Assembly: GCA_040360365.1 (NCBI GenBank)
Contig: CP136412.1
Strand: one strand, 5' to 3'
Length of the DNA: 64,000 bases
Source of the DNA: Arcanobacterium_A hippocoleae_A
GTDB lineage: Bacteria; Actinomycetota; Actinomycetes; Actinomycetales; Actinomycetaceae
In this document: positions 28,134-38,345 of the stretch, piece by piece
Layout: each line of letters opens with the position of its first letter
Position numbering within the stretch: the stretch's first letter is position 1
Position numbers and translations under genes: made by a program
The notes under the pieces: generated by a model
Told to the model about the DNA's origin: nothing
What the model saw: the letters and a program-made list of their open reading frames with translations, nothing else
Database searches by the model: none

Positions 28134-30057
28134 ATGTTCAGACAAAGTACAAAAAATAACCTCGCCAAAGTTGATTCGATTCGCCGGAAAATGCTAGCGG
28201 CAACCGCTTCTGCGATGCTATTTTTCGCCGGCCTTACAGCTATTAATAGTCCATCCGCCCAAGCAAACCTCACTGATTCGCCATCCCTAGGTCCGCTAAC
28301 AACTGATTCGCCATCTCCAGGTCCGCTAACAGAGGGAGATGTGATTTATCAGGTGCTGGTTGACCGTTTTTCAGACGGAGACTCACGCAATAACGATCTA
28401 AACGACGGATCGTATCGCCCAGACGATCTAGGCTTCTATCATGGCGGAGATTGGAAAGGACTCACCAATAAACTTGACTATATCGCCAACCTTGGCGTAA
28501 CAGCTATTTGGATTTCTCCAGTTTCCGAGCAGGAACCAATTTCTAAAGACGGAAACGAAGGGTCGTATCACGGTTTCTTCACAAAAGATTACGCTACACC
28601 TAATAAACATTTTGGAAGCCGAGAAGAGCTGCAAGAACTTATTGATTCTGCCCATGCAAAAGGTCTGAAAATGATTTTGGATGTAGTACCAAATCATACA
28701 GCAGATTATCTTGACGCATTAGGAACCTCATACCCGAGTGATAACTACCAACCCAGCGCACCTCTCAATAATGCTTCATATTACCATCACGTTGGCGATT
28801 GCCTGTTTAACGGTTCCGAATCGCAAACACAGATTGAAAATTGCGATTTAGGCGGACTCGACGATCTTGATCAGTCAAATCCAGCAGTGTCGGATTATCT
28901 TATCAAAACCTATAAAGACTGGATTACGATGGGTTTCGACGGCATTCGAGTAGATGCTGCACGTTCCGTCCCCAAGCCTTGGCTGAAGTATTTTGAAGAG
29001 CAGATGGGCGTACCAACATTTGGAGAAATATTTGTTGGCGATATTGACTACGTTTCAGAATATCAGGATTACGAATGGGGAGTGTTGGACTTCCCTACTT
29101 TTTCACCGTGCGAGAAGCTTTTCAGCAGACACCGACATGCATCGCATCTCGGAACTTTTTGCGCAAGACGTTAAGTATCAGAATCCTAACCGTCTAGAAA
29201 CTTTCCTTGACAATCATGACCGAGCCAGATTCTTAACCTGGGCAAATGACGATTACCAGAGACTGAGGTCTGCATTGACGTTTTTGCTCACTTCGCGCGG
29301 AGTTCCAGTAATTTATTACGGAACCGAACAAGCAGATGACGGCAACGGTAATGGGAATGAAGTGCCGATTGCAAACAAAGACAATCGCAAGGACATGGTT
29401 TCTTTTAATGAAAATGCACCGATTTATCAGCATATTAAACGGCTAACTGCGATTAAGGCTGCATTGCCGGCACTTCAGACAGGGACCCAAAGAGAAATGT
29501 GGGTTGACAAGAATGTGTATGCTTTCTCGCGTCGAATTGACACCACCAAGCAGGAAGCAATAACTATCTCTTCAAATAGCTTTGATACTCAAACGCGAAC
29601 CATCCCTCTTCGCCAGGAAAGTACAATCCCGGTAGGAACGGTTTTGATTAACCAGCTGGACACCAATCAACGAATAACTGTTGAAGCTGGCGGAATTACA
29701 GGAAAGCAAATCACCGTCACTCTTGGCGAACACGAAAGCATCGTGCTGGCGCCGGAAAAATCTGCAGGCGATTACACACCAGCTGAACGCAATATAACCA
29801 AAATCCGTGTGCATACGAATGCGGGCTGGGGAAAATCTGTTACCGTTCGCGGCAGCGAATATCCGCTATCTTGGAATTCTGGAAGAGCAGCGCGAAATGT
29901 GAGCGACGACGTGTGGGAGTACTCTATGGAGCGCATTCCTGAAGGTGACGCATTTGAATTCAAAGTACTAATTAATGACCAGCAATGGTCTACAGGTGCA
30001 AACTATGTTGGGCAAGGAGGAAAAACTATAGAGGTGTATCCAAAGTTCGCGAAGTAA
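28134..30057 (+). CDS. Secreted GH13 alpha-amylase/CGTase-like enzyme with C-terminal carbohydrate-binding domain (frame interrupted)
   Basis: Hydrolyses or transglycosylates starch outside the cell. A signal peptide (MLAATASAMLFFAGLTAI...AQA) is followed by a duplicated TDSPSxGPLT segment, then the catalytic barrel. Catalytic residues are present: nucleophile Asp in GIRVDAAR, acid/base Glu in TFGEIF, and Asp in FLDNHDRAR. After domain C, a terminal 80-residue beta module (GWGKSVTVRG... FEFKVLINDQQWSTG) looks starch-binding. Two T-run breaks at about 29099 and 29128 are mended by single bases to give FFTVREAFSADTDMHR. GGAGAAC precedes ATG 28134. First gene of the maltodextrin operon. Confidence 0.92.
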
Positions 30058-30107
30058 GCAATCTTTATTCTCGACACATTAACGAAAATTAGAAAAGGAA
30101 ACTTGAG

Positions 30108-31384
30108 ATGTTTAGACAAGCATGCAAAGGGGCAGCGGTCGTTTCTCTCGCACTTGTGGGACTAACAGCGTGCGGCAGCAGCTCTGAATCTAGCGAAGGG
30201 GCATCAGGCAGCCCTGTTGAAATATCAGTGTGGCATTACTGGGATGGGGTCAATGCAGACACTTTCGATAACATGATAAATGACTTTAATAAGAGTCACG
30301 CCAACATTAAAGTAACTACAACTTCAGTGCCTAACGCTGATTATTTAACGAAACTACGAGCTTCGGCTACATCAAAAACTCTGCCAGATATCTCGATTGG
30401 AGATTTAGTTTGGGTACCGCAAATTGCGCAAATGGGAGCATCTGCCAATTTGTCTCAGGTACTTCGTCCCGAGCTGCTTGATGACATTAATCCCGCTCTG
30501 GCATCATTCGGTTCTATCGACGGGAAGCAGGTGTCAGTTCCTGTTTCTGCAAACAATATTGCCTACATGTATAACCGCACGTTATTCAAAGAAGCTGGGC
30601 TTAACCCAGACACACCTCCTAAAACTTGGGAAGAGTTGAAGAAAGCCGGAAAAGCAATTCTTGAGAAAACTGGAAAACCGGGATACGATCTCCTCACCGA
30701 AGCTGGAGATAACGGCGAGGGTCTTACATGGAATTTCCAAGTAAATTTGTGGCAAGCGGGAGGAGAATTCCTAAATAAAGACAATTCAGCTGCCGCATTT
30801 AACACTCCAGAAGGTAAAAAGCTGCCCAATTCTGGGTTGATTTAATCCAATCAGGGATAAGCCCGTATGCTTCATGGGGAGAATTTGAAAAAGGCCAGGG
30901 CGGATCAGCTCAAGAGGGCTCTTGGATGGTCGGGATTTGGGCAGCCGATCCGCCGTTTGAGTTTGATGCAGCACAACTTCCAGTTCCCGACGGCGGTAAG
31001 CAGGCCACAAATCTTGGCGGAGAACACGCTGTCGTATTCGATAATTCATCGGAGAAAGTGAAAGCTGCAGGTGAATTTATCTCTTGGTTCCTCGAAGATA
31101 ATCAAGTTATTAAATGGAACCAAACAACAGGGTTCATTCCAGTGAAAACCTCTACAGCGAAAAGCGCCGAATATCTGGCGTGGGTTAAAGAAAATGAGCC
31201 CCGCCTGATGCCGTATGTGGAACAAATGGAATTTGCTCATGCACGCCCAAATACTCCGCTTTATCCGCAGATTTCATTTGCGTTTGCTCAGGAAATGGAG
31301 AAAGCGTTTGCGGGTGAAGTGAGCGTAGACGACGCACTGTCTAACGCAGAAAAAGCCGTCAACGAGATTCTCACAGAAAGTTAA
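30108..31384 (+). CDS. Maltodextrin-type ABC substrate-binding lipoprotein (frame interrupted)
   Basis: Family 1 sugar-binding lipoprotein of about 425 residues. Lipobox LTACGS; then EISVWHYWDG, the usual first strand, and the hinge-region stretches NNIAYMYNRTLFKEAGL and PPKTWEELKKAGKAI. The frame breaks at AAAAA 30816-30820; removing one A gives KAAQFWVDLIQSGISPYASWGEF. It ends with KAVNEIL, typical of the family. It lies 50 bp after the amylase and 5 bp before the first permease, all plus-strand. Malto-oligosaccharide specificity is inferred from the flanking GH13 enzymes. Confidence 0.92.
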
Positions 31385-31388
31385 GACC

Positions 31389-32297
31389 GTGGCACAGAGG
31401 GCGCTGAAGAAGTCTAAATCCCGATACAGCAGAGAGCAGGTCGTAACTGCATATGCAGTATTGCTGCCGGCTATCATAATCCTGGGCGTGTTCGTTTTCT
31501 ATCCGATTATCTCAGCTGCATATATAAGTTTGACAAATTGGGACGGTTTCAGCCCTGTTAAAGAATTTATCGGCTTTGATAATTTTACTCGGTTATTGCG
31601 TGATGACGAGTTCTGGAATTCTCTTCTCGTTACAGTCCTGTACGCGACCGGGGTTTCAGTGCTCTCTGTGTTCTCTGGCTTGTTGTTTGCTCTCCTGTTG
31701 GATGCCCCAATAGGAGGGCGGGGATTCTATCGAACTATCTATTTCCTTCCGGTGGTTACATCTTCTGTAGCTGTAGCTATTGTGTGGAAATATATGCTTG
31801 ATCCGACGGGGCTAATTAACACTTCGCTCGCCCTCGTCGGGATTGAAGGGCCTGATTGGCTGCAAAATCGATGGTTGGCTTTGATTGCCCTCACGCTACT
31901 GACCGTGTGGAAAAACCTTGGTTTCAATATAGTTTTATATCTGACAGCGCTTCAGGCCCTCCCAAGATCCGTGTTCGAAGCTGCCAATCTTGACGGAGCA
32001 AGCCGACGGCAGCAAATTCGGCATATTACAATTCCGCTGCTTCGTCCAACAACTTTCTTTGTAGTAATACAAGCATTAATCAACAGTTTTCAAGCCTTTG
32101 ATTTGGTTTATGTATTCACTGAAGGCGGACCGAGAGGCGGCACAGACGTACTTGGCATGTTTATGTACCGACAAGCATTCCGTTTAGGTGATTTTGGATA
32201 TGGCACTGCGATTGCTTTGATATCTCTTGTGCTAGTTTTTGCAGTCACCTTTATCCAATGGCGAAGCGGAATGCGAGATAAAGGAGAGCACCGATGA
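31389..32297 (+). CDS. Maltodextrin-type ABC permease (MalF family)
   Basis: 302-residue permease with six predicted helices. Landmarks are LPAIIILGVFVFYPII (TM1), SLTNWDGFSP, and the EAA motif FEAANLDGASRRQQIRHITIPLLRP, which docks the ATPase. It starts with GTG 31389, five bases after the binding-protein stop, and overlaps the next permease by 4 bp. No ATPase gene is in this operon, so a shared MsmK/MalK-type ATPase, perhaps the one at 42158-43183 or one outside, must serve it. Confidence 0.93.
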   Translation: MAQRALKKSKSRYSREQVVTAYAVLLPAIIILGVFVFYPIISAAYISLTNWDGFSPVKEFIGFDNFTRLLRDDEFWNSLLVTVLYATGVSVLSVFSGLLFALLLDAPIGGRGFYRTIYFLPVVTSSVAVAIVWKYMLDPTGLINTSLALVGIEGPDWLQNRWLALIALTLLTVWKNLGFNIVLYLTALQALPRSVFEAANLDGASRRQQIRHITIPLLRPTTFFVVIQALINSFQAFDLVYVFTEGGPRGGTDVLGMFMYRQAFRLGDFGYGTAIALISLVLVFAVTFIQWRSGMRDKGEHR

Positions 32298-33118
32298 AAA
32301 CTCAAGACCGTAAATTTACTGCTGCCCGGCACGCCATTCTGATTCTTGGTGCTCTCACGATTCTCGTTCCGTTTATGTGGATGATTACGAAGTCTTTGCA
32401 GACTAAAGCTGAGACTTACACCAGCCAGTCAATCATCCCCACATCTTGGAATTGGGAGAACTATCTCCAAGCTTGGCAAGGAGCACCATTCGGACAATAC
32501 TATTTCAATTCACTTATTATGGCAGCGGGAATTGTCGTAGGACATCTTATTTTTGATTCTTTAGCTGCTTTTGCTTTTTCCCGACTGGAATTTCCAGGAA
32601 AGAACACTATTTTTGTATTGCTTTTGACCGCTCTGATGGTGCCCACATTCGTCACAATCATTCCTGCCTATGCGATTGTGGCACAGCTGAAATGGATCGA
32701 CACATTTGCCGCATTGATTGTGCCGCGTTTGGCCGATGTTTTTGGGATTATTTTACTGAGACAATATTTTTCGTCAATTCCAAAAGATTTGGACGAAGCC
32801 GCACGAATTGATGGGTGTTCAAGCTTTGGTATCTACTGGAGAATCATTATTCCGCTTTCCAAGCCTGCCCTGGCAACGTTAGCAATCTTTTCATTCCTAT
32901 TTGCATGGAACGATTTTTTGTGGCCATTGTTGGTTACTAACTCAGAAGACATGAGAACTATTCAAATCGGACTCAACAGTTTCGTTGGAAGATATGGAAC
33001 CTCGTGGAACTATCTCATGGCAGGTACTCTCACTGCTACTTTGCCGAGCGTCATGGTGTTTTTGCTGTTCCAAAAGGCGCTCGAAAGAGGAATTGCAAGC
33101 ACTGGTCTTAAAGATTGA
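32294..33118 (+). CDS. Maltodextrin-type ABC permease (MalG family)
   Basis: 274 residues, six helices. Typical features: VPFMWMITKSLQT after TM1, the P-loop-like LAAFAFSRLEFPGKN, and the EAA motif LDEAARIDGCSSFGIYWRIIIPLSKP. The ATG overlaps the MalF-type stop (ATGA), and its own stop lies 39 bp before the start of the intracellular GH13 enzyme. It pairs with the MalF-type subunit as the pore. Confidence 0.93.
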   Translation: MKTQDRKFTAARHAILILGALTILVPFMWMITKSLQTKAETYTSQSIIPTSWNWENYLQAWQGAPFGQYYFNSLIMAAGIVVGHLIFDSLAAFAFSRLEFPGKNTIFVLLLTALMVPTFVTIIPAYAIVAQLKWIDTFAALIVPRLADVFGIILLRQYFSSIPKDLDEAARIDGCSSFGIYWRIIIPLSKPALATLAIFSFLFAWNDFLWPLLVTNSEDMRTIQIGLNSFVGRYGTSWNYLMAGTLTATLPSVMVFLLFQKALERGIASTGLKD

Positions 33119-33156
33119 TTGTGAAAATTATTCACCTACAAGTAAAGGAACATAAA

Positions 33157-34533
33157 ATGCCGCAGCCAAGCTGGATTGCCGACGCAATCTTCTATCAAAT
33201 ATTTCCCGATCGTTTTGCCAACAACGATCCGAGTGTTAATCCGCCGCAAGTGGAACCATGGAATTCCATTCCGACACCTAATAACTTTCTGGGCGGCGAC
33301 ATCCGGGGAATTATTAATCATTTGCCGTACCTCTCCGATTTAGGCATTAACGCTATCTATCTCAATCCTATTTTTGCCGCGGATACTAACCACAGGTACG
33401 ACGCAAATGATTATTTTAAAATTGATCCGCATCTCGGTTCAGAGCAAGATTTTGATGAGCTGATTAAAGCTGCTCACGCATTGGAGATGCGTATCATCCT
33501 TGACGGTGTGTTTAATCATTGCGGAAATGGTCATTATGCATTCCGTGATGTGATGGCGAACGGAGATCAGTCCGCATACGTGAACTGGTTTTTCATTGAA
33601 GATTTTCCTGTGCGGTCAGATTCCGCAGAGTTTAACTACAAGACGTGCACTGACTGCTACTATCTTCCGAAATGGAACGTCTACAACCCTGAAGTCAAAA
33701 AACATCACTTTGATGTCGCAAGGCACTGGCTTGATAAGGGAATCGACGGCTGGCGTCTGGACGTGCCCTATTTCGTAAATAAAAGATTCTGGCACGAGTT
33801 TAATCAAGTCGTAAAGTCATATGGCGACGATAAATATCTCGTGGCAGAAGATTGGAGAAATCCAAATCATTGGCTCAAAGACGGCCTAATGGATGGGGTA
33901 ATGAATTATACACTCCGCGATTTAGTTTTAGCTTTTACAGCAGGCGAATTCGTGGATGCCTACCAGTTTGCCGACGGCATGAATAAATTAACCAACGAGA
34001 TGCCGCTGGCGCACCGGAAAAGTATGCTCAATCTTATTGGCAGTCACGACACTGAGCGCGTACTGACGCATTTGCGCCACAAAACGGAGAAAGTAATTCA
34101 AGCTTTTGCCCTCATGTACGGGGCCGAGGGAGCACCGATGCTTTACTACGGCGACGAAAACGGCATGGCTGGAGATAATGACCCTGGGTGCAGAGCCGGA
34201 ATGCAGTGGAAACAAAGTGACTGGAACACAAAGATTCATTCATCTGCAGCAGGCCTCATTAAAGCACGAAAGACATCCGAGATTCTCCGAAAAGGAGACC
34301 AGAAAATTACTGCACTTGACACAGATACGGTCATGATACAGCGTTGGATGGAAGATCAGGGAGCAGTAACCATAGTACATCGCGGGAAAGGCTGCAATAT
34401 CGCAACAAATAACATTCCACTTAAATCTCCGAAAGCCATTTTCGGCACTCCGAGCATTATTGGAAATTCCTATCGCTTAGACTCCGAGCATCCACTAATG
34501 CTCGAGGGAGAGATTAACTCTGAAATATGGTGA
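33157..34533 (+). CDS. Intracellular GH13 cyclomaltodextrinase/neopullulanase-like glucosidase
   Basis: 458 residues without a signal peptide. The catalytic core has all three acids: Asp in GWRLDVPYF, Glu in LVAEDWRNP, Asp in GSHDTERV. It starts PSWIADAIFYQIFPDRF, as in cyclomaltodextrinases but lacking their N-terminal CBM34 domain. It would break imported maltodextrins to glucose and maltose. AAAGGA sits 7 bases before ATG 33157; an upstream in-frame start at 33115 would overlap the permease without a ribosome site. The frame is intact. Confidence 0.92.
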   Translation: MPQPSWIADAIFYQIFPDRFANNDPSVNPPQVEPWNSIPTPNNFLGGDIRGIINHLPYLSDLGINAIYLNPIFAADTNHRYDANDYFKIDPHLGSEQDFDELIKAAHALEMRIILDGVFNHCGNGHYAFRDVMANGDQSAYVNWFFIEDFPVRSDSAEFNYKTCTDCYYLPKWNVYNPEVKKHHFDVARHWLDKGIDGWRLDVPYFVNKRFWHEFNQVVKSYGDDKYLVAEDWRNPNHWLKDGLMDGVMNYTLRDLVLAFTAGEFVDAYQFADGMNKLTNEMPLAHRKSMLNLIGSHDTERVLTHLRHKTEKVIQAFALMYGAEGAPMLYYGDENGMAGDNDPGCRAGMQWKQSDWNTKIHSSAAGLIKARKTSEILRKGDQKITALDTDTVMIQRWMEDQGAVTIVHRGKGCNIATNNIPLKSPKAIFGTPSIIGNSYRLDSEHPLMLEGEINSEIW

Positions 34534-34575
34534 AATAGAAGCTGTCCTACCCTTCTTTCCGAGAGGAATGATAGC

Positions 34576-35627
34576 GTGCCAAAAGAGTAACAATTAGAGA
34601 CGTCGCTGAGCGTGCCGGCGTCTCTAAATCTGCTGTATCGTTCGCATTAAACGATCCCGGTAAACTCGCAGAATCCACAGTAACCCAGATTCTGCAGGCT
34701 GCTGCCGATTTGGGGTATGTACGCAATTCAGCAGCGAGGTCTATGCGGACAAACGCAACAAATTCTCTTGGCTTGCTGCTCCCGCAAGCGATTGATGAAA
34801 TTGTGCAGAATCCGTACTATTCATCATTAATGCAGGGCATCGGACAGGTTTGCCAGGCAGAGGGTTATACTCTTCTCTTGGTTCCTCCGTTGCGGGGATC
34901 TATGCTGAAAGCAATTCCTACGGCATCCGTCGATGGTTTCATAATTTCCGGTCTTGAAGAAAAGCGCCGCGAGGTGATTGAAATTATAAATAAACATACT
35001 CCGATGGTCGTAGTAGATCCCACAACTGATATCGATGTGCCAACGGTAGAAATTGAAGACAATGCCGAGATAGAGCGTCTCGTTGCAAAAATAATTCAGC
35101 TTGGGCACCGAAACATCGGCATTGCTGCCATCGAAACTGCAACTCACTCAACATATAAAAATTGGCGGGGTGTTGTTGGCAAGCGAATGGCAGCAATAAT
35201 GCGGGAGTTTGAATCCGCTGGAATGGACACTGATTCTGAAAATATAACTTTTGTGGAAGTACCAAGCACTTATCAGGGCGGGATTGAAGCTTTCCACGCC
35301 TTACGGAAAATACCAGTTCCGCCGACGGTGATTATTTGTTTTTCGGATGTTATTGCACTCGGAGTCTTGGAAGCCGCCCGTATGAGCGGCGTGCAGGTAC
35401 CCGACGAGCTTTCAGTCACCGGTTATGACGATATCCCAATTTCTTCCATATCCGCCCCGAAGCTATCAACAATTCACCAACCAATCATTTCCAAAGGACG
35501 TTTAGCAGCACAGATGCTGATTGATGAAATTCGATCAGCAGGACATGCCGCACCTCACCTTCATCAAAAACTTGCTGCAAGCTTTATTTTTCGAGACTCG
35601 CTTGGAATGGCAAGAGATTCCGGGTGA
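34576..35627 (+). CDS. LacI-family repressor of the maltodextrin operon (frame interrupted)
   Basis: About 350 residues. The N-terminal LacI helix-turn-helix reads VTIRDVAERAGVSKSAVSFALN, followed by the hinge LGYVRNSAARSMRTN and a periplasmic-binding-like effector domain ending in the usual TIHQPIISKGRLAAQMLIDEI. GTG 34576 has GAGAGGA upstream. The first four codons are one base out of frame; one extra A in AAAA 34581-34584 joins MPK to RVTIRDV. It is the last gene of the operon and likely controls it in response to malto-oligosaccharides. Confidence 0.9.
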
Positions 35628-35869
35628 AGAATGAAGCGGTCTGTTAGTCTTTTCGCGGCTGGGCTGAGGCGGGTTTTGTTCCGAAGAGTTTATTTTATTT
35701 TTTACACATGTGATTCAGGTGCGATTAGCTGGTAAACATTTTAACTCCTGCAAATGTCTGGTATCCATTTTCCAAGGAACCAATGGAAATAATGAACCAA
35801 TGGAAATAATGAAAATGCCGCTTCAGGCAACTTGTTCAAACTATCAACTCTTTAGTTTTTATTGTTCGC

Positions 35870-36290
35870 AGGCTTAGGGTAACGACGGCACTCCCGTCGT
35901 TACGCAAAACCATCCATTTTGCCATCAGTTGCGTTAAAAAATACGGATTATGCCACCAGTTACGTATACTCACGCAAACTTTGCCGCCAGTTACGTGTGC
36001 CCGTGGGGATTATGCCGTCAGTTACGTAGGCTCATGCCCGTATCGCCGCCGACGGATACAGTCCCGCAACCCGAAAATGTAAAGCGCCTTTTTAGTTGAG
36101 TACATTTTAGCCGGGTCCAATTTACCCGGTTCCAATTTAGTTAGAGTCTAATTTACCCAGGTCCAATTTACCCAGGTTCAAGCGGTGTTTTTGCACAGCG
36201 GTCAGGCTTGATCTATGCAAAACACCGCACCCCCAAAAAACAAACATCAACCCCATCGCACCAACACAAACAAAATACAAAGCATCCTAA
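35870..36290. repeat. Composite intergenic repeat, copy 3
   Basis: Starts with the palindrome TAACGACGG...CCGTCGTTA (35880-35902). Four 31-bp units follow at 35930-36053, with cores CCATCAGTTGCGT, CCACCAGTTACGT, CCGCCAGTTACGT and CCGTCAGTTACGT. A run of AATTTACCCAGGTCC-like microrepeats (36100-36178) comes next, then the hairpin 36180-36228 around the CAGCGGTCAGGCTTGATCT loop. It lies between convergent genes. No ORF is credible in it. Confidence 0.87.
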
Positions 36291-36295
36291 ATTCG

Positions 36296-37546
36296 TTAGG
36301 CAAAATTTGGACCAAGAACACTCAAAGGAATTACATGTATTCCGCTTGGCAAGGTAAACACTCCTGTTCCTCCAGTAACAATGGCAAGAAATTCGGGAGG
36401 AGTAACCATGCGGCTATCCCGCAGACGTAAAAGGTTTCGCTCAGCAAGCGCAAGAGTTTGCGGAGATTCACCAAGCTTCACTTCAATTCCCGCCCACGCA
36501 CCTTCAGCAAACTCGATAAGCAAATCTACTTCCAAACCAGAATTATCACGATAACTAAAACACGAAGCGTCGATTTGCTCCGAATAAGTGCGAATATCAC
36601 GGACGGCCATTGATTCAAAGACTTGTCCAAAATATTCTGGATTATTTGCCAAACTATCATCAGTGACACGCAATGCAGCACACGCTAACGACGGATCACA
36701 AAAATGCAGTTTCGCCTGTTTACGCAGGCGAGATTTAGAACGAAGCGAACCATCCCATGCCGAAAGTTCTTCGAAAACAAAAATCCGCGTCAGCGCATCT
36801 AAATAAACCCTTACCGTAGCAGCACTAAGCATACCGCCGTCAGCCGAAACATCAGCTGAAAGAGTAGCAGCAGTGGCTTCCGAAGAAATATTTCGCGCGA
36901 CACTACGCAAAAGGCGGCGAACCCGCTCCGGCGCAAAATCGTTGCCTGCCTGTGCAAGATCAACATGCGCAATATTTTCGAGATAATTCCGCACCCAACG
37001 GATATAGCCTGATTGCTGTGTAGATATAAGAACGGGCCAACCGCCGCGAACTGCTTCCGTCGCCAAATCCCGATAGCTAAGCTTTCCCATCCGCGGCGGA
37101 AGATTCGTTAATGTCCGCAAGTTTGTAAGCGTAATATTGCCCTCATCTGGATACACTTCACCGAGAGCCATTGGCCGCATCCGGATACGCGAAATTCGCC
37201 CAGCTCCCGTGTGGCGAGAAACCTCATCCGAAGGAGAAGCCGACCCAGAAAGAATGAACTGACCTGGGATTCGACGCACGTCTATCTCATGACGCACCTC
37301 ATTCCATATCTGCGGAACAAGCTGCCACTCATCAATCAAGCGCGGAGTTTCACCCACCAAAGCTGACGCAGGATTCAATTCTGCCAGCTGCTTGTTTTGA
37401 TTACGGTCCAACCGAAACTGGGAGTGAGAATTTTGAATACCAGTTTCAGTTTTCCCTGAACCGCGCGCTCCCTCTATCAGCACAGCACCCATGGAAGCAA
37501 GTTCTTCTTGCACTGTTAAATCAATAGCTCTTTTGCGGTAACTCAT
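36296..37546 (-). CDS. DUF4143-type ATPase (AAA_14 family)
   Basis: 416 residues. N-terminal ATPase domain with Walker A EGARGSGKTETG and Walker B RLIDEWQ, then SGSASPSD and a RIRMRPM segment typical of the AAA_14 family. The C-terminal DUF4143 domain has a PD-(D/E)xK-like strand pair, NSGLEVDLLIEF and AGIEVKLGE. The family is widespread and its cellular role is not established; DNA-linked roles are proposed. The frame is intact. Six 23-bp direct repeats lie 34 bp upstream of its ATG, possibly an operator it or a partner binds. Confidence 0.9.
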   Translation of the reverse strand: MSYRKRAIDLTVQEELASMGAVLIEGARGSGKTETGIQNSHSQFRLDRNQNKQLAELNPASALVGETPRLIDEWQLVPQIWNEVRHEIDVRRIPGQFILSGSASPSDEVSRHTGAGRISRIRMRPMALGEVYPDEGNITLTNLRTLTNLPPRMGKLSYRDLATEAVRGGWPVLISTQQSGYIRWVRNYLENIAHVDLAQAGNDFAPERVRRLLRSVARNISSEATAATLSADVSADGGMLSAATVRVYLDALTRIFVFEELSAWDGSLRSKSRLRKQAKLHFCDPSLACAALRVTDDSLANNPEYFGQVFESMAVRDIRTYSEQIDASCFSYRDNSGLEVDLLIEFAEGAWAGIEVKLGESPQTLALAERNLLRLRDSRMVTPPEFLAIVTGGTGVFTLPSGIHVIPLSVLGPNFA

Positions 37547-37579
37547 ACTAACAATAATAGCAGGTCAAGCAAGTTAAAT

Positions 37580-37716
37580 ATCACTTTTGCAAGATTTCAA
37601 CTATCACTTTTGCAATATTCTGACTTTCACTTTCACAATATTTGAACTGCCATTTTGCAAACTTTTCACCATCACTTTTGCAAGATTTCAACTATCACTT
37701 TTGCAAAATTTGCATT
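37580..37716. repeat. Six tandem 23-bp repeats (iteron-like) upstream of the DUF4143 ATPase gene
   Basis: Units at 37580, 37603, 37626, 37649, 37671 and 37694, each 23 bp (one is 22), with consensus ATCACTTTTGCAAGATTTC plus AACT. Units 1 and 5 are identical. They lie just upstream of the ATPase start codon on the minus strand. Direct repeats of this size are typical of protein-binding iterons or repeat operators. Confidence 0.9.
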
Positions 37717-37859
37717 GCAATCTCTACCGGGCGATAACAGCGAGTTTTATCGGACATAAAAACCGCAAAGAACGCGCACCTTTTTAGCTTCCCCAAATAC
37801 ACCTCAAAGCAAAGCAGCGAAAACAGCGTGCACGAGCCACGCAAGACATATCTCCTCAC

Positions 37860-38345
37860 ACAACCGTTAGTAAGAACTCGATTTCATCACGTAACTGATG
37901 GCAAAAACTTAATTTCATTAAATAAATTAACGACGGACATGCCAACACCACGTGAGTGATGTAAAAGAAGAAAACTTCCCGCAAATGATGGCAGGAACTT
38001 AATTTCTTCACGTAACTGGTGGCGGGAACTTATTTTTATTACGTAAGTGGTGGCAGGAACTTAATTTCTTCACGCAAGTGGTGGCAAGAACTCAGACTGC
38101 ATTTTTCACCGGCGAAAGTGTTTGCGTTTGCGCTGATCACAGGCTCGCGATAACGACGGCATTTCCGTCGTTAATCAAAACCATCCATTTTGCCACCAGT
38201 TACGTTAAAAAATACGAATTATGCCACCACTTACGTGAGCCAGAGCAGATTTCACCACCAGTTACGTAAGTCAAACCCAATCCCGCCGCCGCTTGACCCA
38301 ATTGACGCCGCTTGACACCAATTAGCACCAATTGGCATTAATCGA
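37860..38345. repeat. Composite intergenic repeat, copy 4
   Basis: Left arm: inverted units on a 31-bp period (ACGTAACTGGTGGC, ACGTAAGTGGTGGC) from about 37900 to 38095, interrupted by an AACGACGGACATGCCAACACCACG segment shared with copy 5. Centre: palindrome TAACGACGG...CCGTCGTTA at 38151-38173. Right arm: three forward units at 38198-38275, then short AATTAGCACC-like repeats to about 38345. The right end supplies the last codons of the LacI-family gene at 38252. Confidence 0.87.

Noticed and set aside
28300..28370. Sorting or repeat domain in the amylase N-terminus
   Set aside because: The duplicated TDSPSxGPLT stretch is only a short spacer duplication after the signal peptide.
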